From NCBI GenBank assembly GCA_013815395.1, contig JACDGH010000009.1, forward strand, positions 1 to 24,825: 24,825 bases of DNA, read 5' to 3'. Shown piece by piece: positions 16,332 through 23,604 of the stretch. Below the pieces are notes generated by a model that saw only the letters and a list, made by a program, of their open reading frames with translations, ran no database searches and was not told the origin of the DNA. Origin of the DNA: Parachlamydiaceae bacterium (GTDB lineage: Bacteria > Chlamydiota > Chlamydiia > Chlamydiales > Parachlamydiaceae). Made by a program: the position numbers and the translations under genes. Position 1 is the first letter of the stretch, and every line of letters starts with the position of its first letter.

Positions 16332-16365
16332 GGTAATCAGGCCGAGACGGCCTGATTACCTTTTT
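16332..16365. terminator. Bidirectional intrinsic terminator shared by the Inc-like gene and tsf
   Basis: GGTAATCAGGCC (16332-16343) pairs perfectly with GGCCTGATTACC (16349-16360) around a 5-nt loop. A T5 tract follows on the plus side. An A7 tract precedes it (16325-16331), which is a T7 tract on the minus strand. It ends both convergent transcripts, including the rpsB-tsf operon. Confidence 0.92.
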
Positions 16366-16420
16366 GGTTCAGATACCCCAACTTCGTCGGATTATCTAAA
16401 CTGTTAAAATGTTGACAGGA

Positions 16421-17272
16421 TTATTGACCAACACCCCAACGTTCGAAATGCGTTACACTTAGAGTTGTGCCTTGTTCTTTGGCATGTTTATTGACCAAAT
16501 CGGCGATTGTGAGGCTATCGTCGCGAATGTCTTTTTGACAGACAAGGCATGAAGTGTCATAGAAAGCTTTCATTTTGCCTTCTACAATTTTTTCAATCAT
16601 ATTTTCCGGCTTGCCTTTCATTTGGCTTCTAGCAATTTCTTTTTCGTGCTCAAGTGCCTCTGCGGGAACTGTCTCAGGGGAGAGATATTCTGGAGCAGCA
16701 GCAGCTACGTGCATAGCAATATGCTTAGCCAAAGCTTCATCCTTATTACTGCCGGTAATTTCGACTAAAGTAATAATTTTTCCACCTTGATGAGAATAAG
16801 TGCCAATTGATTTATTAGGCGCTTTTGTGAATGTAACAATGCGGCGTATTTGGATATTTTCACCGATCGTTTGCACAAAAGTTGCGCGATATTGGTCCAC
16901 AGTTAATGCAGAATCTTTCGAATATTTTTGTTGTAAAAATGCTTCGAGAGAGGCTGGCTTAGTCTCTGCAACTTCTGCAGCAATACTATCGATGAATTGC
17001 TTAAAGCGGTCGTTTTTTGCAACGAAATCTGTTTCAGCATTAACTTCAACAAGTGCAATTGTCGAGTTGTGCTCGGCAGTAGCAATCAAGCCTTCGTTAG
17101 TCACGCGTCCTTCTTTTTTCACTGCAGATGCCATACCAGCTTTACGCAAGTTAGAGATAGCTAGTTCCATATCACCTTTAGATTCTTCAAGGGCTTCTTT
17201 GCATTTGCCCATGCCAATGCCGGTGCGTTCGCGCAGTTCCTTGATCAATGAAGCAGTAACTTGAGTAGACAT
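16421..17272 (-). CDS. tsf: Translation elongation factor Ts
   Basis: The 283-residue protein opens with ASLIKELRERTGIGMGKCKEAL, the UBA-like N-terminal module that binds EF-Tu, then has the TDFVAKN motif (residues 81-87) whose Asp-Phe pair opens the nucleotide pocket of EF-Tu. EF-Ts recycles EF-Tu from GDP to GTP. The two core subdomains and the C-terminal module are all present, so the length is normal for the family. The start overlaps the rpsB stop (TAATG) and a GAGGAGG ribosome site lies in the last rpsB codons, so the two are translated together. A terminator follows; pyrH and frr, which follow tsf in many bacteria, are not here. Confidence 0.97.
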   Translation of the reverse strand: MSTQVTASLIKELRERTGIGMGKCKEALEESKGDMELAISNLRKAGMASAVKKEGRVTNEGLIATAEHNSTIALVEVNAETDFVAKNDRFKQFIDSIAAEVAETKPASLEAFLQQKYSKDSALTVDQYRATFVQTIGENIQIRRIVTFTKAPNKSIGTYSHQGGKIITLVEITGSNKDEALAKHIAMHVAAAAPEYLSPETVPAEALEHEKEIARSQMKGKPENMIEKIVEGKMKAFYDTSCLVCQKDIRDDSLTIADLVNKHAKEQGTTLSVTHFERWGVGQ

Positions 17273-18105
17273 TATGCCTCCTCGCTATGCTTGCCCGCTT
17301 TTTCTTTTAGAGCGATGCTGAATGAAGTGCCTTCTTCGCCATCTTCATCACCTTCGTTATCTCTACCTTCTTCTTCATCGCCTTTGCGAGAAGCAATGCT
17401 GAGTTCGTTTTTCTTGTCGATAATCCCTTGTGCTAAAGCTTGAACAATTAACTTAACGCTCTTTAGGGCGTCGTCGTTGCAGGCAATAACGTACTTGATA
17501 GGATCTGGATCGCAATTAGTGTCGACGAGGGCCATGACTGGAATACCTAGTTTATTGGCTTCTGCAACAGCAAGATGTTCTTTGCTTGGGTCGACAATAA
17601 TGACTAGGCCTGGGGGTTTGCGCATTGCGCGTACGCCTGAGAGGTTTCTATCGAGTTTAATTTGATCTTTGGAAAGCAATGAAAGTTCTTTCTTAGTGAG
17701 GTGATCGCTTTCGGAGGCGATGCGCTTTTCAATTTTTTCAAGCTTTTTAACAGATTGACGGATCGTTTGGAGGTTTGTAAGCATCCCGCCGAGCCAACGT
17801 TCACATGCATAGAATTCTCCGCAAGCTTCTGCTAGTTCGCGCACGACAACTTTTGCTTGCTTTTTTGTGCCTACGAATAGGATGGACTTGTGCTTGCTGA
17901 CAACATCTTTAACAATTTCGACGCAATCGCGAATCTGTTGTAAAGTTTTTGCAAGATCGATGATATATAGCCCGTTGCGTTCTTCAAAGATGAAGCGCTT
18001 CATTTTCGGGTTCCAGCGGCGCGTTTGGAGTCCAAAGTGTGCGCCTGCTTCTAGTAACTCTTTAATAGTTACACTGATTTGTTGTTGTTCTTGTTGGTGA
18101 GCCAA
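17272..18105 (-). CDS. rpsB: 30S ribosomal protein S2
   Basis: The 277-residue protein carries the S2 signature: ISVTIKELLEAGAHFG, then TRRWNPKMKRFIFEERNGLYIIDL, FVGTKKQAK, ERWLGGMLTN and IPVMALVDTNCDPDPI. The strings closely resemble chlamydial S2. AHFGLQTRRW has Leu where most S2 proteins have His. After the fold ends (about residue 238) there is a charged tail of roughly 40 residues, mostly Asp/Glu at about 245-260, ending AGKHSEEA. The start is a TTG at 18105 preceded by an AGGGACAAGG purine run; no nearby ATG fits. tRNA-Gly lies 191 bases upstream on the same strand, and the spacer holds an 8-bp hairpin (CAAACCTT at 18262-18269 with AAGGTTTG at 18286-18293), which may be part of a processed or regulatory leader. 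tsf follows with a one-base overlap. Confidence 0.97.
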   Translation of the reverse strand: MAHQQEQQQISVTIKELLEAGAHFGLQTRRWNPKMKRFIFEERNGLYIIDLAKTLQQIRDCVEIVKDVVSKHKSILFVGTKKQAKVVVRELAEACGEFYACERWLGGMLTNLQTIRQSVKKLEKIEKRIASESDHLTKKELSLLSKDQIKLDRNLSGVRAMRKPPGLVIIVDPSKEHLAVAEANKLGIPVMALVDTNCDPDPIKYVIACNDDALKSVKLIVQALAQGIIDKKNELSIASRKGDEEEGRDNEGDEDGEEGTSFSIALKEKAGKHSEEA

Positions 18106-18296
18106 GCCTTGTCCCTTTCTTTTTTGACGACGGCATCTTGCTTAATATTTGCAAGATTTCGGTCTTGGTTAAAAATAGTAATTTTATCTAAAGCGAATTT
18201 CCGCTTTTGATGGAGACAAAAACGCGAAAGTATTTTGATGGGGTAATAGCGATCGCGGATACAAACCTTGTTTGCAATCGCGAAAAAGGTTTGCAA

Positions 18297-18367
18297 AGCG
18301 CCTGGTCAGAATCGAACTGACGCTGATAGCTTGGAAGGCTACCGTTCTACCATTGAACTACAGGCGC
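18297..18367 (-). tRNA. tRNA-Gly, anticodon UCC
   Basis: All cloverleaf elements are present on the minus strand: acceptor stem GCGCCTG with CAGGCGC (7 bp) and discriminator U, D arm with AATGGTAGAA, anticodon stem GTAGC/GCTAT around loop CTTCCAA, and a T arm around TTCGATT closed by GTCAG/CTGAC. The anticodon UCC reads GGA and GGG. CCA is not encoded. It is upstream of rpsB in the same direction and may share its transcript. Confidence 0.97.
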
Positions 18368-18445
18368 AAAGTAGGAATTATCCATTTTTGTTGTTTTTTC
18401 TGCAATAGGTTTTTATTATTATGTAAAAAAAACTGACTACCGCTC

Positions 18446-18565
18446 AAAACCTTACTCTAAATTTTGACTTAATTTTCAACGCAAAGGCCCATTATGCTGC
18501 ATGCAGCATAATGGGCTTGGGCCTTTGCGTTGAAAATTAAGTCAAAAATAAGGTCCAGTTTTAGA
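18446..18565. repeat. Hairpin repeat element, second member of the 6422-6743 family
   Basis: This fills the middle of the 337-base gap between tRNA-Gly and prfC. The core is a perfect 30-bp palindrome (18487-18516, half GCCCATTATGCTGCA). It lies within perfect 28-bp arms (18462-18489 and 18520-18547) and outer, imperfect arms to about 18446 and 18565. The left end reads AACCTTACTCTAAATTTTGA and continues CTTAATTTTCAACGCAAAGG, matching the left end of the element at 6422 in about 37 of 44 positions. As RNA it would form a very stable hairpin that could block read-through towards prfC or from the tRNA promoter. Confidence 0.8.
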
Positions 18566-18656
18566 GTGCCACTTGGAATATTTAATAAATTGAACGGGTT
18601 AAACAGCTGATGATAAAAATTCTAACATCCTATATGATAGCTTACTTTCTATATAT

Positions 18657-18704
18657 CTGAATAATTTAAGATTTTTTTACCTGAACAATTTAAGGTTTTT
18701 TATC
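18657..18704 (+). repeat. 24-bp tandem duplication immediately before prfC
   Basis: Two adjacent 24-base copies (18657-18680 and 18681-18704) share CTGAA-AATTTAAG-TTTTTT and agree at about 20 of 24 positions. The second copy ends directly at the prfC start codon and supplies its TTTAAGG ribosome site; the first copy has the corresponding site altered to TTTAAGA. Confidence 0.65.
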
Positions 18705-20318
18705 ATGAGCGCAGCCCTGCCAGATCCACAAATTAATGAGCAAATTGCCAAACGGCGCACTTTTGCGATTATTAGCCATCCCGATGCTGGCAAGACCACG
18801 CTTACTGAGAAATTGTTATTGTATTCTGGTATGATCCACACCGCTGGCATGGTCAGAGGACGAAAAGGGCGCAAAGCTGCCACTTCCGATTGGATGGCTA
18901 TGGAGCAAGAGCGTGGTATTTCGATCACCGCATCCGCTATGCAATTTATTTATAAAGACATCGTAATTAACGTTTTGGATACGCCTGGTCACGAAGACTT
19001 TTCTGAAGACACTTATCGCACCCTGACTGCTGCCGATTGCGCCATTATGGTGATCGATGCGGCTAAAGGGGTCGAAAAACAAACTCGTAAATTATTTGAA
19101 GTGTGTCGCTTAAGAAAAATTCCGGTGCTAACCTTTATCAATAAAATGGACATGCCCGGTCGCGACCCTTTGGATTTGATGAATGAAGTTGAAAATGTAT
19201 TGCAGATTCATTCATACGCCATGAATTGGCCTATTGGATCTGGTAAACAATTTCAAGGTGTATTTGACCGTGTACAAAAAGAATGTTTAATCTTTTCAAA
19301 AACTTCCGTGGGTGGATCGCAAAGGGCGGGCATTTTAAGCTACCCTCTAGATAGCCCAGAGATTGTTCCTTTGGTCGAACCGGCCGAGTTGGAACAATTG
19401 AAGCAGGAGCTTGAACTTTTAGAAATGGCGGGTAATTCGTTTAGTCATGAGCAATTTTTAGCTGGAGAGGTGACGCCGATATTTTTTGCTTCCGCTTTGA
19501 CAAATTTTGGCGTTGAGCCATTTTTTGATGCATTCATTCATTTAGCGCCTCATCCCCATGTGAGAATGGCAAATCGCATTAATAACGATAATGAAGAATT
19601 GGCTATCGATCCCGTGACTACGCCGTTTAGTGCTTATGTATTTAAGTTGCAGGCTAATATGGACAAAAGACACCGTGATAGCATGGCCTTTTTGCGCATC
19701 TGTTCGGGTAAATTCGAAAGAGATGTTGTGGTAAAGCATCATCGTTCGGGTAGAGAAGTCCGTCTGTCACGTCCTCATGGAATGGTTGCTGGCGAGCGCA
19801 CGACAGTAGATAGTGCTTATGCGGGTGATGTGATCGGTGTCATTAATCCGGGCGTTTTTGCTGTAGGCGATTCTATCTCCATGACTGGAGGCTTTAATTT
19901 TAAGCCCCTGCCTCAATTCCAACCGGAAATTTTTGCAAGAGTATCACCAAAAGATGTCGGGAAACGCAAGTCTTTTGATAAAGGTGTATTGCAACTGACT
20001 GAAGAAGGGGCTATTCAATTGTTGCGGCCTTATGACTTAAGCGGCGACACCATTTTTGCTGCTGTTGGTCAATTGCAATTTGAAGTCATGCAATACCGAT
20101 TGCGCGATGAATATGGAGTTGAAACCTTGTTAAATATGCTGCCATACCAATGCAGTGCTTGGTTGATCGGCAACATTGATACTTTTCAGAAAACTTCCAG
20201 CTGCATGGTGGTGAGGGATCGTTGGGAGCGCCCTATGGTGCTCTTTAGAGAATCGTGGGAAAAACAGTATGCGATCAAGCAAAACCCTAATCATCAGCTT
20301 GTGGATATTTTGGCATAA
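18705..20318 (+). CDS. prfC: Peptide chain release factor 3
   Basis: The 537-residue GTPase has the RF3 form of the G motifs: SHPDAGKTT (24-32), RGISI (70-74), DTPGHEDF (92-99) and NKMD (146-149). EF-G-like domains II and III follow, with LQFEVMQYRLRDEYGVE near the C-terminus. Length is normal for RF3 (about 529 in E. coli). RF3 removes RF1/RF2 from the ribosome after peptide release using GTP. The ATG at 18705 is the first codon of a clean open frame; its ribosome site TAAGG lies in the tandem duplication just before it. It appears to be a single-gene transcript. The 169 bases after it, up to the next convergent gene, hold no clear terminator. Confidence 0.97.
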   Translation: MSAALPDPQINEQIAKRRTFAIISHPDAGKTTLTEKLLLYSGMIHTAGMVRGRKGRKAATSDWMAMEQERGISITASAMQFIYKDIVINVLDTPGHEDFSEDTYRTLTAADCAIMVIDAAKGVEKQTRKLFEVCRLRKIPVLTFINKMDMPGRDPLDLMNEVENVLQIHSYAMNWPIGSGKQFQGVFDRVQKECLIFSKTSVGGSQRAGILSYPLDSPEIVPLVEPAELEQLKQELELLEMAGNSFSHEQFLAGEVTPIFFASALTNFGVEPFFDAFIHLAPHPHVRMANRINNDNEELAIDPVTTPFSAYVFKLQANMDKRHRDSMAFLRICSGKFERDVVVKHHRSGREVRLSRPHGMVAGERTTVDSAYAGDVIGVINPGVFAVGDSISMTGGFNFKPLPQFQPEIFARVSPKDVGKRKSFDKGVLQLTEEGAIQLLRPYDLSGDTIFAAVGQLQFEVMQYRLRDEYGVETLLNMLPYQCSAWLIGNIDTFQKTSSCMVVRDRWERPMVLFRESWEKQYAIKQNPNHQLVDILA

Positions 20319-20487
20319 TAACGCAAGTTGCTAGTCGCGCAGCGATTTAAAATGTTAAATCCAAGATTATAATAGCCTCTGTCAACACTCTAGACAAAGC
20401 TAACTTTCATGCATATATGACATGCTGTAACAAATATTTGTTGGGACATTGGTTGGCTTAGGGATAAAGTTTTGTCCAAACTCCAGT

Positions 20488-20835
20488 TTATTTGCACCAG
20501 ATATGTGGAAAAACTTCAGTTTTCGAAAGAGGACAGTCATATCCCTCTGCAGCCTTATGGTCGTCGTAGCAGCGGTAGCAAATAGGACAATGCTGTTTGA
20601 ATTTTACGATATAGGTTCCATACCAATCGGATCGAATAGCACGTACTTTTTCTAGCTTTCCTGTTGAAGTTACGTGGAAACTACCTTCTGGGGTGCACCT
20701 GATCTCATAAGGGGTCACATAGATTTTCTCAAAGCAAGGAGGGTCCAATTCTTCCTGACTGAATAAAGGAGTAAATGCAGCTGTTATTTTAACTGCCAAT
20801 ACAAATAGAAAACGAGAAGAGAAAGATATCAGCAT
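20488..20835 (-). CDS. Small secreted cysteine-rich protein, unknown
   Basis: The start is set at ATG 20835, with CAGG 9 bases upstream; a TTG at 20844 is in the same frame. The 115-residue protein begins with a hydrophobic signal sequence (MLISFSSRFLFVLAVKITAAF...SQE). The mature part has a beta-like stretch, then a cysteine-rich end with CPICYRC (CxxCxxC), a further Cys in GYDCPL, and a final WCK. With an early Cys pair member in DPPC and IRC, there are seven cysteines, suited to disulfides in the periplasm or to metal binding. The family is not recognised. It is convergent with prfC and divergent from the next gene. Confidence 0.6.
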   Translation of the reverse strand: MLISFSSRFLFVLAVKITAAFTPLFSQEELDPPCFEKIYVTPYEIRCTPEGSFHVTSTGKLEKVRAIRSDWYGTYIVKFKQHCPICYRCYDDHKAAEGYDCPLSKTEVFPHIWCK

Positions 20836-20988
20836 AGCAACCAACCTGATTATTTAAATTATTATTGCGCATTTCCTGACTATAAGAAGCGACATAAATT
20901 TTTGATATAGCAAAATTTCATTGAAGAAATGCCCAACTTCAAGTTACAAAGTTGAGTTCAACAAATATGATCATAAGAGGGTGCAGTC

Positions 20989-21549
20989 GTGAATAAAATA
21001 ATCATCGTTTTTTTGCTTTTGGCGTGCACTATTGGGCAGGGGTTAAATGCTGAAAATTTGACCCAGCGTAAGGCAATTCCTGATGTCGTTCAATATGTGC
21101 TTAATTGTTTTGCTGAAGAGCAGGAATCGAAAGAATTAGTCTTGGTTGAAAAAATTTCGGGCTACGATGAAGGTCAAATTTCTAAATTAGGTTTTTTATT
21201 TGATCTTTATAAGCCGCTAACTATGGGAGAGGCGAGGGGATTGGCTATTGGATTAACCAACAATTTATTAGAAAAAGTAAATAATAATGAAAAACTGAAA
21301 AATTATCTATCGAATTCACCTTTTACAGTGAATAACGTCGTTATGCGCATACGTCTGCGTCAAAAAGATTGTGGTTTTATTTACCCGGCTTTAGGCAATA
21401 TTGCCTACGTTTCTGTAATAGATGGCAAAATCATCTATGATACAATCAATTCATTTACCTATGATCTCGATAATTTGAGAACCGAAAGCTTTGCTGATGC
21501 CATTAAAATCCCTATCACTTCAACTTCCAATGCCATATTTTCCTTATAA
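20989..21549 (+). CDS. Hypothetical exported protein
   Basis: The start is GTG 20989, chosen because AAGAGGGTG precedes it at a good distance and it begins a clear signal peptide (MNKIIIVFLLLACTIGQGLNA). The mature part of about 165 residues is a mixed alpha/beta sequence: LVLVEKISGYDEGQISKLGF, an EARGLAIGLTNNLLEKVNNN helix, then a beta-like end with NVVMRIRLRQ, GNIAYVSVIDGKIIYDTI. No family is recognised. It overlaps the next gene by about 20 bases, so the two are probably co-transcribed and may act at the same place in the envelope. Confidence 0.65.
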   Translation: MNKIIIVFLLLACTIGQGLNAENLTQRKAIPDVVQYVLNCFAEEQESKELVLVEKISGYDEGQISKLGFLFDLYKPLTMGEARGLAIGLTNNLLEKVNNNEKLKNYLSNSPFTVNNVVMRIRLRQKDCGFIYPALGNIAYVSVIDGKIIYDTINSFTYDLDNLRTESFADAIKIPITSTSNAIFSL

Positions 21550-22375
21550 TTTTATTTGTTTAATAAGTTTCTTGTTGTGCTGTGGGTGTTCTTCTTCTGA
21601 GGATCCCAATCCAAATAAATTACGGCAGCTTACTCAAAAAGGGGAATACATTAATCGAAAACATGGTGAATATCTGTTTTCCCTCAGCGATCCTGTAAAG
21701 CAATCTCTTCCTATTTATACTTGGGATAAAGGTCATAGTGGACAGCATCCTAAGATCACTAAAGAGTTTTTTCGATGTAAAGGCAGCCAACTTAACCCTT
21801 GCCATAGCGTTCAAGGTAAAGTTGAAATCAATCGCTACCAAGATTGTGGCGGCTCTGAAAAACACAGTCTACCTTTACGTGAAGGCAAAGAGTTTATCTA
21901 TCCAGTGCTAATTGATCTTGTGAATTACATCCAAGCTAAAACTGGCAAAAAAGTCGTCATCACAAGCGGGCATCGTTGTCCCGAGCACAACCTTTATAAC
22001 GATCCCTCTCCTGAAAACCAATATGGCAAACATATGATAGGAGCAGAAGTGTCCTTTTATGTTCAAGGCATGGAGGAGAAGCCTGAAATGGTTATGAAAA
22101 TCCTTCAGGAGTTTTATAAGGAGAATACAAGGTATAAAGGTCAAAAAGATTATGAAGGGTTTCAACTCTTTGAAAAGGGCAAAACTGATGTTTCAACCGT
22201 GCCTTTATTTAATAAGGAAATTTTCATAAAGCTTTATAGGAAAAAAGAAGGACGCAATTTCGATAATCGCCATCCTTACCCGTACATTAGCATTCAAGTG
22301 CGCTTCGATCGGGATTTAAATGAAAAAGTGGTTTATTCCTGGGAAAAAGCTAACCGTAACTATCATCGCTTCTAG
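21530..22375 (+). CDS. Lipoprotein with degenerate M15-peptidase-like domain
   Basis: The ATG at 21530 is chosen because it leads straight into a signal sequence (MPYFPYNFICLISFLLCCGC), with lipid attachment probable at Cys20; ATG 21497 or TTG 21491 in the same frame would add a short polar leader. The 281-residue product has SGHRCPEHN (146-154) and YGKHMIGAEVSFYV (165-178), the core of M15 D,D-peptidases (usual forms SGYRSPxHN and SxHxxGxAxDF). Zinc ligand His168 is kept, but the usual Asp is Ser175, and the last-strand His-x-Asp is replaced by S254-I-Q256 (YISIQVRF). The protein probably binds rather than cuts its ligand; this is inference. The gene follows the 20989 gene with a 20-base overlap, and its stop codon lies in the arm of a 66-bp inverted repeat. 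Confidence 0.7.
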   Translation: MPYFPYNFICLISFLLCCGCSSSEDPNPNKLRQLTQKGEYINRKHGEYLFSLSDPVKQSLPIYTWDKGHSGQHPKITKEFFRCKGSQLNPCHSVQGKVEINRYQDCGGSEKHSLPLREGKEFIYPVLIDLVNYIQAKTGKKVVITSGHRCPEHNLYNDPSPENQYGKHMIGAEVSFYVQGMEEKPEMVMKILQEFYKENTRYKGQKDYEGFQLFEKGKTDVSTVPLFNKEIFIKLYRKKEGRNFDNRHPYPYISIQVRFDRDLNEKVVYSWEKANRNYHRF

Positions 22376-22437
22376 TACCCTTTCCATTTAGTTTTGACGT
22401 CGCCCAACCTATCAAAACTAAATGGAAAGGGTACTAG
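22372..22437. repeat. 66-bp perfect inverted repeat carrying both flanking stop codons
   Basis: Arms of 26 bp (22372-22397 and 22412-22437) are perfect reverse complements around a 14-nt loop. Each arm starts, reading inward, with CTAGTACCCTTTCC. The terminal CTAG supplies the TAG stop of the lipoprotein gene (22373-22375) and, symmetrically, the TAG stop of the convergent hydrolase (22436-22434). There is no T-tract on either side, so it is not a textbook intrinsic terminator, though it could end or protect both mRNAs as a long stem. Confidence 0.9.
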
Positions 22438-23375
22438 TTGTTGTCTATCCAATTCAGAAGGTGCTGGTCTAGCCAGAAATGGCGATGCTCCATCCCCGTC
22501 CACCCTAAAAATCCCATATGCCCCCCATTTTGACATAAGGCGACTTTAATATTAGAAGGAAGAGGACAGCTCATAAGTTGACGATGATCAACAAAAGGGT
22601 CATCCTCGGTGAGCAACACATAGCAAGGATGTTTGATGTTCGGAAGATAATAGCGACTACTACTATGGCGATAATAGGCCTCAGCGCTGGAAAATCCCCA
22701 TATTGGCGCGGTGATAAGAGAGTCGTATTCATACAAAGATGAGATTTCACGACCCTTTGTCCATCGTTGCGTTTGTTGAAGCATTTGACCGAGATAAAAT
22801 CGCTGGTAGAGTTTATTAGCAGGTTTAGCAAGCAAATGAATAGTTTCTTCTAAATCTATTGGAGAACATATGGCAATAGTACTTTCTAAAAGAGAAGTGC
22901 AATCACTGTCCAGTTCACCGGATAATTTTAAGGCAATATTCCCACCCAGAGAAAAACCAACTAGGACAAACGGGGAATAGGGTGTTAATTCTTTAAGATG
23001 CTGCAGAACGGCTAAAACATCGCCGCTAGATCCCCCATGATAAGGCAAGCGGGCCAAGTGGCTGCCCTGTCCAGAGCCGCGTAAGTTCACGCGCACGACG
23101 CGATAGCCTGCTTCAAATAATTTGCGAGCAATTCTTACCATGTAATTAGAAGTTGTACTGCCAGCGAGTCCATGAACCATCACGATTGTTTTTTTATTTT
23201 CTACCCAATCTAGAGGCTGCGATACCTCGCAAAAAATGGCATCGCCATCTTTTAAAGGCACGAGCAAGGGGTTTGATGGGGGGGTAATACCTGGACGTGT
23301 AAAGCTGGCCACAATAGTTTGTGCATGAGGTGAGCTAAGGCCAGGCAAGGGCTTAAAGGGTATATATTCAAACAT
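22434..23375 (-). CDS. YheT-type alpha/beta hydrolase
   Basis: The 313-residue protein begins with FKPLPGLSSPHAQTIVASF, typical of the YheT (UPF0017) hydrolases. The oxyanion-loop HGLAGSTTSNY (68-78) follows, then RVNLRGSG, the nucleophile elbow GFSLGG with Ser142, the acid in LTEDDPF (Asp258/259) and the catalytic His286 in NGGHMGF. The triad is therefore complete and the length is normal. The natural substrate of this family is not firmly known; an esterase acting on an acyl or lipid ester is the usual expectation. The ATG at 23375 lacks a strong ribosome site (AAAGAAAA only). It is a single gene, convergent with the lipoprotein gene across the 66-bp inverted repeat. Confidence 0.88.
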   Translation of the reverse strand: MFEYIPFKPLPGLSSPHAQTIVASFTRPGITPPSNPLLVPLKDGDAIFCEVSQPLDWVENKKTIVMVHGLAGSTTSNYMVRIARKLFEAGYRVVRVNLRGSGQGSHLARLPYHGGSSGDVLAVLQHLKELTPYSPFVLVGFSLGGNIALKLSGELDSDCTSLLESTIAICSPIDLEETIHLLAKPANKLYQRFYLGQMLQQTQRWTKGREISSLYEYDSLITAPIWGFSSAEAYYRHSSSRYYLPNIKHPCYVLLTEDDPFVDHRQLMSCPLPSNIKVALCQNGGHMGFLGWTGMEHRHFWLDQHLLNWIDNN

Positions 23376-23604
23376 AAATACGGTTTTCTTTAAATATTGT
23401 TAGTTTTATATTATATAAGGATTTGAAACGAAGTGCAATGTGAAAATTCTAAAAACCCTTCTTATTCAGAAATTAATCTTTTCTTTATATCCTCTTAATA
23501 AAGATTCTGCTATATTGTACGCAAATCGATTAAGTGATTAGTAAATCAATTAAAGAAAATAAGTTAACTTATTATTTTTTTAACATTAAAAGGAGTTTTA
23601 AATT

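Noticed and set aside
16800..17264. Open frame of 154 codons antisense to tsf
   Set aside because: EF-Ts on the other strand is certain, and the antisense product has no family features and no ribosome site.
18106..18296. Short open frame between tRNA-Gly and rpsB
   Set aside because: It has no coding character, overlaps the rpsB start and the leader hairpin, and is better read as the untranslated leader.
22372..22437. Ordinary intrinsic terminator
   Set aside because: The stem is perfect, but there is no T-tract on either side and the arms reach into both coding regions.
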